Shown: positions 1 to 9,345 of the stretch, one piece after another
How positions within the stretch are numbered: position 1 is the stretch's first letter
How the letters are laid out: every line of letters begins with the position of its first letter
NCBI GenBank assembly: GCA_017856435.1
Contig: JAFMFB010000002.1
Location: 40,288-104,287, forward strand
Reading direction: 5' to 3'
DNA length: 64,000 bases
Origin: Burkholderiaceae bacterium
Lineage (GTDB): Bacteria; Pseudomonadota; Gammaproteobacteria; Burkholderiales; Burkholderiaceae_C
Translations under genes and position numbers: made by a program
Notes under the pieces: model-generated
The model's input: the letters and a program-made list of their open reading frames with translations, nothing else
The model's database searches: none
Told to the model about the DNA's origin: nothing

Positions 1-1
1 T

Positions 2-2515
2 TTCTACGTCTCGGGTCAGTTACTAACGGAGGACTACTATGTCTTTAATAAGTTGGTCAAAGGCCTAATAGGCACCAACAACATTGACACCAACTCGCGC
101 CTGTGCATGAGCAGCGCAGTGGCCGGCTACAAGCTCACGCTAGGCGCCGATGCGCCGCCGGCCAGTTACGAAGACCTGGGGCTGGCGCAGTGCCTGTTCA
201 TCGTCGGCAGTAACACGGCTTACGCTCACCCCATTCTGTTTCGCCGCATTGAGGACGCCAAGGCTGCGAACCCTGGGCTCAAGATTATTTTCTGCGACCC
301 GCGCCGTACCGACACCGCCGCAATCGCCGATCTCTACCTGCCCATCCAGCCCGGCACGGATGTGATGCTGTTCCACGGCATGTTGCACCTTATGCTTTGG
401 GAAGGTTGGACCCGGCCCGAATACATCGCCGCCCACACCTCGGGTTTCGATGCACTCAAGGCGCTAGTGCGTGAGGCCACACCCGACAGGGTGGCCCAGG
501 TTTGCGGCATCGACCCACAGGACTTGCTTACCGCCGCGCGCTGGTTCGCCAACGGAGCCAGTGACGATCCGCAGCGGCCTGCTTCTACCCTGAGCCTGTA
601 CTGCCAGGGATTGAACCAGTCCAGTAGCGGCACGGCCAAGAATGCCGCGCTGATTAACTTGCACCTGGCCACGGCGCAGATTGGCAAGCCAGGCGCCGGC
701 CCGTTTTCGCTGACCGGACAGCCCAATGCCATGGGCGGGCGTGAGGTTGGTGGCTTGGCCAATATGCTGAGCGCCCACCGTGACCTGGACAACCCTGCGC
801 ACCGCGCTGAAGTAGCTGCCTTGTGGGGTGTGCCCGATGTGCCAGCAACGCCTGGCAAGACTGCGGTGGAAATGTTCCAGGCCGCCGCCGATGGCGAAAT
901 CAAGGCCTTGTGGATCGCTTGCACCAATCCGGCGCAAAGCATGCCAGACCAGGTCACGGTGCGCCGCGCGCTGCAGCGCGCCGAGTTCGTTGTGGTGCAG
1001 GAAGCCTTCGCTACTGCCGCTACCTGCGAGTTCGCTGATTTGCTGTTGCCAGCCACCACCTGGGGCGAGAAAGAGGGCACGGTGACCAACAGTGAACGCC
1101 GCATCTCGCGCGTACGCGCCGCCGTCCCGCCGCCCGGGCTGCCCGGCGAGGGCCCGCGCCACGATTGGCGAATCGGGGTCGAGCTGGCGCAGCGCCTGGA
1201 GGATTTGTTGCGGCCGTGCCAGCCCACGCTGTTTCCATACGAGACACCCGAATCGATCTGGAACGAGCACCGTGCGTCTACGCGCGGACGCGATCTGGAC
1301 ATCACCGGCCTGAGCTATGCGCAGCTCGAAACGCAAGGTCCCCAGCAGTGGCCCTACCCCGAAGGTGCGGCCAGTGGTCTGAAGCGTCTCTATGAAGACG
1401 GCGTCTTTCCCACGCCCGACGGCCGCGCTCGTTTTATCGCTCAGGCCTACAGGCCGGTAGCCGAATCGCGCGAATCGCGCTACCCTTTTTCCTTGACCAC
1501 CGGACGCATGCGTGACCAGTGGCACGGCATGACGCGTACCGGCACCCTGGGCCGGCTATTCGGCCATGTGGCAGAACCGGTAATCCAGATGCACCCGCAA
1601 GACATGCTGCGTCGTAGCCTTCAGGATGGCGATCTGGTGCATGTGACCAGCAAACGAGGCTCGATCGTGGTGCCAGTGCAGGCTTCAAGAGAGCTAGGCC
1701 TGAGCCAGGCTTTCATGGCCATGCACTGGGGCGCGGAATTCCTCGGTGGCCTTAGCAGTAGTGGCGAACGTCTCGCTGGCGTCAACGCACTGACTACCTC
1801 GGCCTACTGCCCCAGCTCCAAGCAGCCCGAGCTCAAGCATGCCGCCGTCAAGATCCTCAAGGCCGAGTTGCCCTGGTCCTTACTGGCAGTGGCCTGGCTG
1901 TCACCGAAACAGGCTTTGGCCGCGCGTGCCGCACTTAAGCCTTTGATGGCGAAGTTCAACTTTGCCGCCTGTGTGCCCTTTTCCGATCAGGTACCGCTAG
2001 CCGACGCCGCACACTGCGAGCGCCATGGCGTCCTGCTGCGTGCAGCGGCTGACGAAGCACCATCCGATGACGTGTTGGTCCGGATCGAGGCCCTTCTGCA
2101 GCTGGACGGGGCCGATACCCTGCGCTATGCCGATCGCAAGCGCGGGCAGCGTCGCGCCGTGCGCCTGCGTCGCAGCGCCGACAACACGTTGCTTGAAGGT
2201 TTCGTGCTGGCTGGCGATACCAGCGCCGAGCCCTGGATCAAGGCCCTGCTGCAAGAGCAGCTGCCAACCCAGGCCTATGGTCGGCTGCTGCTGGCGCCGG
2301 GCTCCCAGGCGCCGGTGGCGATCCAGGCCCGTGGGCGTCAGGTCTGCAGCTGCTTTAACGTGACTGAGAATGAGATCATGCGCGTGTTGTCGGACTGCCA
2401 GGGCTCCAACAACGAACGCCTGCTCGCGCTACAAACCCGCCTGCAGTGCGGCACTAATTGTGGTTCCTGTGTGCCTGAATTGCGACGCCTGCTGCAACCC
2501 GCTCTACCAGCCTGA
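2..2515 (+). CDS. nasA: Assimilatory nitrate reductase catalytic subunit, 5'-truncated by the window edge
   Basis: The reading frame is open from base 2 and reads FYVSGQLLTEDYYVFNKLVKG before the TTG that the ORF track uses as its start, so the true N-terminus (expected to hold the [4Fe-4S] and first molybdopterin region) lies outside the window. The visible 837 residues contain the molybdopterin oxidoreductase core (NTNSRLCMSSAVAGYK; GQPNAMGGREVGG), a molydopterin dinucleotide-binding domain near the middle (TTGRMRDQWHGMTRTG) and a C-terminal BFD-like [2Fe-2S] domain with CSC followed by CGTNCGSC. That tail is typical of NasA-type cytoplasmic enzymes that reduce nitrate to nitrite for nitrogen assimilation and is not found in NapA or NarG. 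The gene looks visibly more GC-rich than its neighbours. No partner gene is visible; ybiB follows 239 bases downstream. Confidence 0.9.
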   Translation, partial: FYVSGQLLTEDYYVFNKLVKGLIGTNNIDTNSRLCMSSAVAGYKLTLGADAPPASYEDLGLAQCLFIVGSNTAYAHPILFRRIEDAKAANPGLKIIFCDPRRTDTAAIADLYLPIQPGTDVMLFHGMLHLMLWEGWTRPEYIAAHTSGFDALKALVREATPDRVAQVCGIDPQDLLTAARWFANGASDDPQRPASTLSLYCQGLNQSSSGTAKNAALINLHLATAQIGKPGAGPFSLTGQPNAMGGREVGGLANMLSAHRDLDNPAHRAEVAALWGVPDVPATPGKTAVEMFQAAADGEIKALWIACTNPAQSMPDQVTVRRALQRAEFVVVQEAFATAATCEFADLLLPATTWGEKEGTVTNSERRISRVRAAVPPPGLPGEGPRHDWRIGVELAQRLEDLLRPCQPTLFPYETPESIWNEHRASTRGRDLDITGLSYAQLETQGPQQWPYPEGAASGLKRLYEDGVFPTPDGRARFIAQAYRPVAESRESRYPFSLTTGRMRDQWHGMTRTGTLGRLFGHVAEPVIQMHPQDMLRRSLQDGDLVHVTSKRGSIVVPVQASRELGLSQAFMAMHWGAEFLGGLSSSGERLAGVNALTTSAYCPSSKQPELKHAAVKILKAELPWSLLAVAWLSPKQALAARAALKPLMAKFNFAACVPFSDQVPLADAAHCERHGVLLRAAADEAPSDDVLVRIEALLQLDGADTLRYADRKRGQRRAVRLRRSADNTLLEGFVLAGDTSAEPWIKALLQEQLPTQAYGRLLLAPGSQAPVAIQARGRQVCSCFNVTENEIMRVLSDCQGSNNERLLALQTRLQCGTNCGSCVPELRRLLQPALPA

Positions 2516-2754
2516 GGTTAGCAGTTCTATGGAGAAAATCTTGTACGCTGACGGCGTGGTGAACTCCAAACTAGCCGTCTGATCCCCTAGCTTGACGGAT
2601 ACGCTTGCTCTGACTGTTCATCGCTGTGTATTGCAGATGGAGTTGGTTAGCGCCAGAAAGGGAAAGCTGTTCATCTGGCCCAGTGCTCTGATCCGCTACA
2701 GTGGAGCCTGTTCAACACAAGAATTCCTAAGAGTCTTACCACAAACCTATAAGC

Positions 2755-3657
2755 ATGAGCATTGCACCTTACATCAAGGAAATTGGTCGCGGCAAACAGG
2801 GCGCGCGAAATCTCAGTCGTGAGCAAGCGGCCGATTTGTGGGGCCGGCTTTTAGAGGGCGGCGTGACCGATCTGGAAGTTGGTGCCTTCTGCATTGCCAT
2901 GCGCGTCAAGGGCGAGACGGATCAGGAGATGGCTGGCTTTCTTGATGCCACCCACGCGCGGATGCCTAAATTTGAGGCCGATGCGCCTGTTGTGGTGATA
3001 CCCAGTTACAACGGTGCACGCAAACTGCCGGTGTTGACGCCCTTGTTGGCAGCGTTGTTGGCGCGTGAGGGTCTGAGTGTCCTGGTTCATGGCATGGCCT
3101 CAGAAGATAGGCGGGTCTTTCCCCAAGAAATGTTTGCCATGCTTGGCATGGCTGTGCTGGAAAGTCCCAGACGGCTGATGGCTGGTGAGGCTGTATTTGT
3201 GCCAACCGTCGTTCTCAACCAGGGCCTACACCGATTGTTGGAGGTGCGCCGGGTGATCGGTTTGCGTAACCCAGCCCACGCCATGGTCAAGCTCATGAAT
3301 CCAGTCGTTGGGAAGAGCCTGCTTGTGACCAGCTACACCCATCCTGAATATCTCGAATCCATGGGTGCCACCTTTCAACTGCTCCATACCAATGCCTTGC
3401 TGCTTCGTGGCACCGAGGGTGAGGCGGTCGCTGACTTGCGTCGTCACCCACGCATGGATGCTTTTATTGATGGCAAGCATATTCTTGTCCAGGAGGCGCA
3501 ACCCGGATCACTGTCTGGTGTACCTGAGCTACCCCCCAGCATCGACGCGGCCACGACGGTCACCTATACCAAGCGAATGCTCTCTGGTGAACTGGCCGTG
3601 CCTGAATCGATTGCCCGGCAAGTGCGGCACATTCTGGACCTGTGCCGACAGCTTTAG
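2755..3657 (+). CDS. ybiB: YbiB-type protein (TrpD2, anthranilate phosphoribosyltransferase fold)
   Basis: A 300-residue protein with the glycosyltransferase family 3 layout: a small helical N-terminal domain (GRGKQGARNLSREQAADLWGRLLEGGVTDLEVGAFCIAMRVKGE) and a larger domain starting near residue 80. The order and the opening motif match YbiB/TrpD2, a TrpD homologue that in E. coli binds nucleic acids and lacks phosphoribosyltransferase activity; that knowledge comes from the E. coli protein and is not shown here. The glycine-rich PRPP loop of true TrpD (GTGGD) is not seen, which supports YbiB over TrpD. ATG start at 2755; no strong Shine-Dalgarno is apparent. In Burkholderiales ybiB is often found next to nitrate assimilation genes, as here. 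Confidence 0.82.
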   Translation: MSIAPYIKEIGRGKQGARNLSREQAADLWGRLLEGGVTDLEVGAFCIAMRVKGETDQEMAGFLDATHARMPKFEADAPVVVIPSYNGARKLPVLTPLLAALLAREGLSVLVHGMASEDRRVFPQEMFAMLGMAVLESPRRLMAGEAVFVPTVVLNQGLHRLLEVRRVIGLRNPAHAMVKLMNPVVGKSLLVTSYTHPEYLESMGATFQLLHTNALLLRGTEGEAVADLRRHPRMDAFIDGKHILVQEAQPGSLSGVPELPPSIDAATTVTYTKRMLSGELAVPESIARQVRHILDLCRQL

Positions 3658-3663
3658 CCCTGG

Positions 3664-3691
3664 GGGCTTGTTAAAGAAGTTCGGATATAAT
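3664..3691 (+). promoter_or_regulatory. Candidate sigma-70 promoter for rpsO
   Basis: A perfect TATAAT (3686-3691) lies 123 bases upstream of the rpsO ATG, just after the ybiB stop. The -35 region is poor: GGGCTT at 3664-3669 has a 16-base spacer, while TTGTTA at 3668-3673 is too close (12 bases). The long leader that would result suits the translational autoregulation known for S15 in other bacteria, but no specific structure was established. Confidence 0.5.
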
Positions 3692-3813
3692 TTGCGGGCT
3701 CGTTTTTTTTGAGCGCACGCCGGCAGCAGTTCCAGCCACCGGCGCAAGTTGTAACCCGGGACAAGAGCCGGCCAAACCTTGGCGGCGAATGTCATCTCGC
3801 ACAAGGAAAATTC

Positions 3814-4080
3814 ATGATCGCATCCAGCATCAAGGCCGAAGTTGTCAAGGCCAATGCCCGCGCTGCCAATGACACTGGCAGCCCTGAAGTTCAGGTGGCT
3901 CTTCTGACCGCCCGAATCAATGAACTGACTCCCCACTTCAAACAGCACGCCAAGGACCACCACGGCCGTCGCGGCTTGTTGCGCATGGTGAGTCGTCGTC
4001 GCAAACTGTTGGACTATCTGAAGTCCAAGGATGCTGACCGCTACATGGCCTTGATCCAGAAACTGGGTCTGCGCAAGTAA
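3814..4080 (+). CDS. rpsO: 30S ribosomal protein S15
   Basis: An 88-residue protein matching S15 over its full length ([52 protein letters not shown]). S15 binds 16S rRNA early in assembly of the small subunit platform. The ORF track begins at 3709, but ATG 3814 is chosen because the 35 upstream residues are not part of S15 and AAGGAAA sits a few bases ahead of this ATG. It is followed by a strong hairpin and then pnp, the usual rpsO-pnp pair that couples ribosome supply with RNA turnover. Confidence 0.98.
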   Translation: MIASSIKAEVVKANARAANDTGSPEVQVALLTARINELTPHFKQHAKDHHGRRGLLRMVSRRRKLLDYLKSKDADRYMALIQKLGLRK

Positions 4081-4100
4081 TAGGGACGCATATCGAACGC

Positions 4101-4138
4101 AAGCGCCTGAGTTGGTCAGCAAGCTAGCTCAGGCGCTT
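4101..4138 (+). terminator. Hairpin terminator or attenuator downstream of rpsO
   Basis: A perfect 11-base inverted repeat, AAGCGCCTGAG and CTCAGGCGCTT, encloses a 16-base loop, starting 20 bases after the rpsO stop. It is followed by only a short T-rich stretch (TTGTACTT), so it may be a partial terminator or a processing/stability hairpin between rpsO and pnp. Confidence 0.62.
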
Positions 4139-4176
4139 TGTACTTCGGAGACGGCAAAAACAGAGCGAAGCTGTGT

Positions 4177-4231
4177 CATTCCATAGGAAATTGGTTCCCG
4201 GCGGGAATATGTTCCGATCTTCTCTGGAATG
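4177..4231 (+). promoter_or_regulatory. Candidate structured leader of pnp mRNA
   Basis: CATTCCA (4177-4183) and TGGAATG (4225-4231) form a 7-base inverted repeat about 75 bases ahead of the pnp start. Inside it are the smaller repeats TTCCC/GGGAA (4195-4207) and GGAA/TTCC. In E. coli the pnp leader folds into a hairpin cut by RNase III and then controlled by PNPase itself. The position and nested pairing here fit such an element, but I could not compute a fold, so the link to autoregulation is inference. Confidence 0.35.
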
Positions 4232-4307
4232 GCATCGTGTTCTGTGATGTTGACTCCGGCCTTTTGGAGGGCGGCTTAGCCCACCATATCTGTACTGGAG
4301 AACTCGT

Positions 4308-6443
4308 ATGAGTATGTTCAACAAAGTAAGTAAAACCTTTCAGTGGGGCCAGCACACGGTCACCATGGAAACTGGTGAAATTGCCCGCCAAGCGGGCGGC
4401 GCGGTGATGGTCAATATCGAAGACACCGTGGTGCTCGCCACCGTGGTGGCATCCAAATCCGCCAAGCCGGGCCAGGATTTCTTTCCGCTGACCGTGGACT
4501 ATCTGGAGAAGAGCTATGCAGCGGGGAAAATCCCGGGCAGCTTTTTCAAGCGTGAAGGTCGACCCAGCGAATTTGAAACGCTGACCAGTCGACTGATTGA
4601 CCGTCCGATTCGCCCACTGTTTCCTGAGGGGTTTTTCAATGAAGTGCAGGTGGTGGTTCATACCCTGTCGCTGAACCCGGAAGTGGATGCAGACATTGCT
4701 GCCATGATTGCGACCAGCGCGGCCTTGTCGGTTAGCGGCATTCCCTTCAATGGGCCGATTGGTGCCGCACGCGTTGGCTATATCAATGGCCAGTATGTTT
4801 TGAACCCCGGTCAGACCCAACGCAAAGACAGCCAGATGGATCTGGTGGTGGCTGGCACCGAAGCCGCTGTTCTGATGGTCGAATCCGAAGCCCAGCAGCT
4901 CAGTGAAGAAGTCATGCTCGGGGCTGTGGTGTTTGGCCATGAGCAAGGCAATATTGCCATCAACGCCATTCATGAGTTGGTGCGTGATGCAGGCAAGCCG
5001 GTATGGGACTGGTCGGCACCTGCCAAGGATGAAAGTCTGATTGCCAAGGTGGGTGAATTGGCCGATGACAAATTGCGTGCTGCTTATCAAATTCGCAACA
5101 AGCAGGCACGGACCCAGGCCTGCCGCGAAGCCTATGCGCAGGTCATGGAAGGCCTGAAGGCCGCGGGCATTGAATTTGACAGCGTCAAGGTCGAAGGCAT
5201 GTTGTTCGACATCGAAGCCCGAATCGTGCGCGGCCAGATCCTGGCTGGCGAGCCCCGCATTGATGGCCGTGACACGCGCACCGTGCGCCCGATTGAAATC
5301 CGAAACAGTGTCTTGCCACGCACCCACGGCTCGGCCCTGTTCACCCGTGGAGAAACCCAGGCTCTGGTGATCACAACCCTGGGTACTGAGCGCGATGCCC
5401 AGCGCATTGATGCCTTGTCGGGTGATTTCGAAGACCGCTTCATGCTGCACTACAACATGCCGCCCTTTGCCACGGGTGAAACTGGCCGCGTGGGTAGTCC
5501 CAAACGCCGTGAAATTGGTCACGGGCGTCTGGCCAAACGTGCCCTGGTGGCGTGTTTGCCCAGCAAGGAGGATTTTCCCTACACCCTGCGGGTGGTTTCT
5601 GAAATCACCGAATCCAACGGTTCATCGTCCATGGCCTCGGTCTGTGGCGGTTGCCTGTCCCTGATGGATGCCGGTGTGCCCATGAAGGCTCATGTGGCAG
5701 GTATTGCCATGGGCCTGATCAAGGAAGGAAACCGTTTTGCGGTGCTGACTGACATCCTGGGCGATGAAGATCACCTGGGCGACATGGACTTCAAGGTCGC
5801 TGGTACCACCAACGGAATCACGGCCCTGCAAATGGATATCAAGATCCAGGGCATCACCAAGGAAATCATGCAGGTTGCCCTGGCCCAGGCCAAGGAAGCC
5901 CGCATGCACATTCTGGGCAAGATGCAGGATGCCATGGGTGCCGCCAAAACCGAGGTCAGTAACTTCGCGCCTCGCCTCTACACCATGAAGATCAATCCTG
6001 AGAAGATCCGCGATGTGATCGGCAAGGGTGGCGCGGTGATTCGTGCGCTGACAGAAGAGACTGGTACCCAGATCGACATTGCTGAGGATGGCACGATCAC
6101 CATTGCCTCAACCGATGCCGCTAAGGCTGATGAGGCCAAGCGTCGTATCACCGAAATCACAGCTGAGGTCGAAGTGGGTAAGGTCTATGAAGGACCGATC
6201 ACCAAAATTCTTGACTTCGGGGCGCTGGTCAATCTGTTGCCTGGCAAGGATGGCTTGTTGCACATCAGCCAGATTGCACACGAGCGGGTCGAAAAGGTCA
6301 CCGATTACTTGTCCGAAGGACAGATTGTCAAGGTCAAGGTGCTGGAGACCGACGAAAAGGGTCGTATCAAGTTGTCCATGAAGGCCTTGCTGGATCGTCC
6401 CGAGCCAGCCCAAGCGCCAGCGGGCGAGGCACCGGTTGCCTGA
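4308..6443 (+). CDS. pnp: Polyribonucleotide nucleotidyltransferase (PNPase)
   Basis: A 711-residue phosphorolytic 3'-5' exoribonuclease, the usual family length. In order it has the first RNase PH domain, the PNPase alpha-helical linker, the second RNase PH domain ([46 protein letters not shown]), a KH domain with the GKGG loop near residue 572, and a C-terminal S1 domain ([39 protein letters not shown]). ATG 4308 is preceded by CTGGAG. PNPase forms a trimeric ring and works in the RNA degradosome. The gene ends with a short Pro/Ala tail and is followed 39 bases later by the quinone oxidoreductase. Confidence 0.98.
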   Translation: MSMFNKVSKTFQWGQHTVTMETGEIARQAGGAVMVNIEDTVVLATVVASKSAKPGQDFFPLTVDYLEKSYAAGKIPGSFFKREGRPSEFETLTSRLIDRPIRPLFPEGFFNEVQVVVHTLSLNPEVDADIAAMIATSAALSVSGIPFNGPIGAARVGYINGQYVLNPGQTQRKDSQMDLVVAGTEAAVLMVESEAQQLSEEVMLGAVVFGHEQGNIAINAIHELVRDAGKPVWDWSAPAKDESLIAKVGELADDKLRAAYQIRNKQARTQACREAYAQVMEGLKAAGIEFDSVKVEGMLFDIEARIVRGQILAGEPRIDGRDTRTVRPIEIRNSVLPRTHGSALFTRGETQALVITTLGTERDAQRIDALSGDFEDRFMLHYNMPPFATGETGRVGSPKRREIGHGRLAKRALVACLPSKEDFPYTLRVVSEITESNGSSSMASVCGGCLSLMDAGVPMKAHVAGIAMGLIKEGNRFAVLTDILGDEDHLGDMDFKVAGTTNGITALQMDIKIQGITKEIMQVALAQAKEARMHILGKMQDAMGAAKTEVSNFAPRLYTMKINPEKIRDVIGKGGAVIRALTEETGTQIDIAEDGTITIASTDAAKADEAKRRITEITAEVEVGKVYEGPITKILDFGALVNLLPGKDGLLHISQIAHERVEKVTDYLSEGQIVKVKVLETDEKGRIKLSMKALLDRPEPAQAPAGEAPVA

Positions 6444-6482
6444 ACCCGGGGGCCCAAGAGACCGTTTGCCAGGAAACAACCC

Positions 6483-7505
6483 ATGAAAGCAGTTGAAATC
6501 AGCAGCTTCGGCGGACCCGAGGTTCTGCGTCTAGGACACAGGCCCGATCCCAAGCCGGGACGCGGGGAGCTGTTGATTCATGTGGCGGCCAGTGGCATCA
6601 ACCGGCCTGATGTGTTTCAGCGTACCGGCAATTACCCGGTACCGCCAGGTGCATCGGATATTCCTGGCCTTGAAGTGGCTGGGGAGATCATTGGCGGTGA
6701 TCCGGCTGAGCTGGCCCAGGCTGGCCTTGGTCTGGGCGACAAAGTGTGCGCCCTGGTGGCTGGCGGTGGTTATGCCGAACTCTGCACCGCGCCGATAGCG
6801 CAATGCCTGCCTTATCCCAAGGGCTTGAGTGATGTGGAAGCGGCGTCACTGCCGGAGACATTCTTCACAGTCTGGAGTAATGTTTTCGACCGCTGCCATT
6901 TGCAGGCTGGTGAAACCATTCTGATCCAGGGCGGTTCCAGCGGCATTGGCGTCACAGCCATTCAGCTGAGCAAGGCCATGGGGGCCAAGGTGATCGTCAC
7001 CGCGGGCAATGATGAAAAATGTGCGGCCTGCCTACAGTTGGGGGCGGACCATGCCATCAACTACAAAACCCAGGATTTCAAGGAAGAGGCACGCCGTCTG
7101 ACTGATGGCAAGGGCGTGGACGTCATTCTGGATATGGTGGGCGGCAGCTATGTGGCGCGTGAGGTGGAGTGCCTGGCCGAAGATGGGCGCATTGTCATCA
7201 TTGCTGTTCAGGGCGGCACCAAGAGTGAATTTAATGCGGGTCTGGTCCTGCGCAAGCGACTCACCATCACGGGTTCGACATTGCGCCCGCGCCCGATAGC
7301 CTTCAAGCAGGCCATTGCTCAAGCCTGTCTCAGGCATGTCTGGCCTTTGATTGAAGCAGGCCAGATCAAGCCAGTGATTCACAGCACATTCCCCGCGGTC
7401 GATGATCAGGACCCATCCGGCAGTGGTGCGGCCCGAGCCCATGCCCTGATGGAATCCAACCAGCATATCGGCAAGATCGTATTGACCTGGAGGGCTGAAA
7501 AATGA
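6483..7505 (+). CDS. NAD(P)H quinone oxidoreductase, PIG3 family
   Basis: A 340-residue zinc-free medium-chain dehydrogenase/reductase. The N-terminal GroES-like domain ([52 protein letters not shown]) is followed by a Rossmann domain with [26 protein letters not shown] around residues 150-175. PIG3-type enzymes reduce quinones with NADPH; the substrate here is unknown. The cysteine ligands of zinc alcohol dehydrogenases are absent. The stop overlaps the tpiA start as ATGA, so translation of the two is probably coupled. This gene commonly sits between pnp and tpiA in Burkholderiales. Confidence 0.88.
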   Translation: MKAVEISSFGGPEVLRLGHRPDPKPGRGELLIHVAASGINRPDVFQRTGNYPVPPGASDIPGLEVAGEIIGGDPAELAQAGLGLGDKVCALVAGGGYAELCTAPIAQCLPYPKGLSDVEAASLPETFFTVWSNVFDRCHLQAGETILIQGGSSGIGVTAIQLSKAMGAKVIVTAGNDEKCAACLQLGADHAINYKTQDFKEEARRLTDGKGVDVILDMVGGSYVAREVECLAEDGRIVIIAVQGGTKSEFNAGLVLRKRLTITGSTLRPRPIAFKQAIAQACLRHVWPLIEAGQIKPVIHSTFPAVDDQDPSGSGAARAHALMESNQHIGKIVLTWRAEK

Positions 7506-8248
7506 CGGGCAGAAAGCTGATTGCAGGCAACTGGAAGATGAACGGAAGCCTGAACGCAAACCTGGCTTTGCTCAAGGGCATACAGTCAGGACTGCAAGCC
7601 CCTGCCTGCGATGTTGCCGTCTGTGTGCCTGCCAGCTATCTGGCGCAATGCCAGGCTCTGTTGGCCAGCAGTCCGATCGAGCTGGGCGCCCAGGATGTCT
7701 CCCAGCATGAAGCGGGTGCCTACACCGGTGAAATCTCTGCGGTGATGCTCAAGGATTTCGGTGTCCGTTATGTCATCGTCGGTCATTCCGAGCGCCGTCA
7801 ATACCATGCTGAATCCGACAATCAGGTGGCGGCCAAGGCGCAGCGTGCTTTGGCCAATGGCATTACTCCGATTGTCTGTGTCGGCGAGTCGCTGTCTGAG
7901 CGTGAGTCGGGTCTGACCGAAGAGGTGGTCAAGCGCCAGTTGGCCGCTGTGATTCACCTCAATGGGCACTGCATCAGCGAAATAGTTGTTGCCTATGAGC
8001 CCGTCTGGGCCATCGGCACCGGGAAGACGGCCTCTCCAGAGATGGCCCAGCAAGTCCACGCCGTCCTTCGGGCTCAGCTCAAGGCGGCCACGCCCCATTC
8101 GGACCGTGTTCGTATTCTCTACGGTGGCAGCATGAACGCCGGCAATGCTGCTGAACTGCTGGCCCAGCAAGATATTGACGGGGGCCTGATTGGCGGTGCC
8201 TCGCTCAAGCCGCAAGACTTTTTAACCATCATTGCAGCGGCCCATTGA
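7502..8248 (+). CDS. tpiA: Triosephosphate isomerase
   Basis: A 248-residue (beta/alpha)8 barrel enzyme that interconverts dihydroxyacetone phosphate and glyceraldehyde 3-phosphate in glycolysis and gluconeogenesis. Visible signatures are AGNWKMNG (catalytic Lys and Asn), VIVGHSERR (catalytic His), [14 protein letters not shown] (catalytic Glu and the flexible loop 6) and [16 protein letters not shown] (phosphate-binding loop). The length is normal. It overlaps the preceding gene by 4 bases and is followed closely by secG, the common betaproteobacterial arrangement. Confidence 0.98.
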   Translation: MTGRKLIAGNWKMNGSLNANLALLKGIQSGLQAPACDVAVCVPASYLAQCQALLASSPIELGAQDVSQHEAGAYTGEISAVMLKDFGVRYVIVGHSERRQYHAESDNQVAAKAQRALANGITPIVCVGESLSERESGLTEEVVKRQLAAVIHLNGHCISEIVVAYEPVWAIGTGKTASPEMAQQVHAVLRAQLKAATPHSDRVRILYGGSMNAGNAAELLAQQDIDGGLIGGASLKPQDFLTIIAAAH

Positions 8249-8279
8249 GGGGCACCTGTTACCTCATCTAGGAGTTCAC

Positions 8280-8663
8280 ATGAGTTTTACGATGACGCTG
8301 ATCCTGACTGTCCAGCTGCTGTCGGCCTTGGGCATGGTCGGTTTGATCCTGATCCAGCACGGCAAGGGCGCTGATATGGGGGCGGCATTTGGCAGCGGTG
8401 CGTCGGGCAGCCTTTTTGGTGCCACGGGCAGCGCCAATTTTCTGTCCCGCACGACGGCTGTGCTGGCCACGATCTTTTTTGTCTGTACCCTGGCGCTGGC
8501 TTATCTTGGGGGCGCCAAAAAGCCGTCCGAAAAACCGGGTAGTGTGCTCGAGGGAACGGCCGCCACCATCCCGGCGGTACAAACACCTGCTGATACTGCC
8601 GTGGCACCAGCGCCTCAGACCAGCCCTGCAGCCAAAGGCGCTGAACAAATTCCCTCCAAGTGA
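8280..8663 (+). CDS. secG: Preprotein translocase subunit SecG
   Basis: A 127-residue inner membrane protein with two hydrophobic segments (about residues 3-22 and 58-77) separated by the conserved cytoplasmic stretch LIQHGKGADMGAAFGSGASGSLFG, which identifies SecG of the SecYEG channel. The C-terminal tail is long and Ala/Pro/Thr rich, as often seen in betaproteobacteria. The start is the ATG at 8280 with AGGAG just upstream, not the earlier in-frame start at 8232 of the ORF track. It is probably cotranscribed with tpiA. Confidence 0.95.
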   Translation: MSFTMTLILTVQLLSALGMVGLILIQHGKGADMGAAFGSGASGSLFGATGSANFLSRTTAVLATIFFVCTLALAYLGGAKKPSEKPGSVLEGTAATIPAVQTPADTAVAPAPQTSPAAKGAEQIPSK

Positions 8664-8724
8664 GACCAGCTTTGTCAGGCCATTGATCGACTGAAACGCA
8701 GGCTAATCGCTCGGTTTTTCAGAG

Positions 8725-8730
8725 TAGAAT
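8725..8730 (+). promoter_or_regulatory. Candidate -10 box for the tRNA-Leu transcript
   Basis: TAGAAT lies 54 bases upstream of the tRNA 5' end, in the gap after secG. No convincing -35 hexamer is found at 16-18 bases, so this is a weak call based on position and the hexamer alone. If real, the same transcript could read into nuoA, which starts 60 bases after the tRNA. Confidence 0.33.
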
Positions 8731-8783
8731 CATCGGCTGGTCCGGTGCGTACCTTCCTCAAGCAGAGCGGACTTTTTTAACAT

Positions 8784-8868
8784 GCCGTCGTGGTGAAATT
8801 GGTAGACACGCTATCTTGAGGGGGTAGTGGCGAAAGCTGTGCGAGTTCGAGTCTCGCCGACGGCACCA
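8784..8868 (+). tRNA. tRNA-Leu (anticodon GAG)
   Basis: An 85-base class II tRNA. The acceptor stem pairs GCCGTCG with CGACGGC, followed by discriminator A and an encoded CCA. The D arm contains AAATTGGTAGAC. The anticodon arm is CTATC-TTGAGGG-GGTAG, giving anticodon GAG, which reads CUC and CUU. There is a short variable arm (GGC-GAAA-GCT) and a T arm with GTTCGAGTC. It sits between secG and nuoA. Confidence 0.95.
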
Positions 8869-8928
8869 ATATAAATAGTTGTCATCAGGGCATCTTTTAT
8901 CCAGAAGCCAACGTGATTGTTTAGCAAG

Positions 8929-9288
8929 ATGAACCTTGACCAGTACCTTCCCGTTCTTCTGTTCATCCTGGTCGGTATCGTTGTGGGTATTCTCCCCCAG
9001 GCGTTGGGTTACATCCTTGGACCCAACCGACCCGACCCAGCTAAAAATTCCCCCTATGAGTGCGGCTTTGAGGCCTTTGAAGACGCCCGCATGAAGTTTG
9101 ATGTGCGCTATTACCTTGTCGCCATCCTGTTCATTCTCTTCGACCTTGAAATAGCTTTCCTGTTCCCCTGGGCGGTGGTGCTCAAGGACGTTGGCGCTAT
9201 CGGCTTCTGGGCTGCCATGGTGTTTCTGACCATTCTGGTTGTTGGCTTCATCTACGAATGGAAAAAAGGTGCCCTGGATTGGGAGTAG
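8929..9288 (+). CDS. nuoA: NADH-quinone oxidoreductase subunit A
   Basis: A 119-residue membrane subunit of respiratory complex I with three hydrophobic helices (about residues 9-30, 64-84 and 89-110). The conserved loop [43 protein letters not shown] contains the Cys and acidic residues near the quinone cavity. ATG 8929 is used; the track extends 4 codons to a TTG with no support. It is the first gene of a complete nuoA-N operon and starts 60 bases after the tRNA-Leu. Confidence 0.97.
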   Translation: MNLDQYLPVLLFILVGIVVGILPQALGYILGPNRPDPAKNSPYECGFEAFEDARMKFDVRYYLVAILFILFDLEIAFLFPWAVVLKDVGAIGFWAAMVFLTILVVGFIYEWKKGALDWE

Positions 9289-9345
9289 CCATGGTCACAG
9301 CATTACTTTCTTGGACGATGTCTTACCAAAACAAGGGCGCATTTC

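Noticed and set aside
334-1525. Two long minus-strand ORFs opposite nasA (323 and 353 residues)
   Set aside because: Both overlap each other and nasA; Arg/Gly/Pro-rich translations typical of GC-rich shadows.
2592-2822. 76-residue ORF between nasA and ybiB
   Set aside because: TTG start, overlaps the ybiB start, no Shine-Dalgarno and no similarity I recognise.
4176-5522. 448-residue minus-strand ORF opposite pnp
   Set aside because: It lies antisense to the well supported pnp gene and its leader, shows no recognised motif and follows from codon bias of pnp in the mirrored frame.
8691-8722. CTGAAA/TTTCAG hairpin as secG terminator
   Set aside because: Only six A/T-rich pairs around a long loop; the T run is inside the stem, so it does not form a credible terminator.
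8870-8875. TATAAA as a nuoA promoter -10
   Set aside because: The matching -35 would fall in the tRNA T arm and is poor (TTCGAG).
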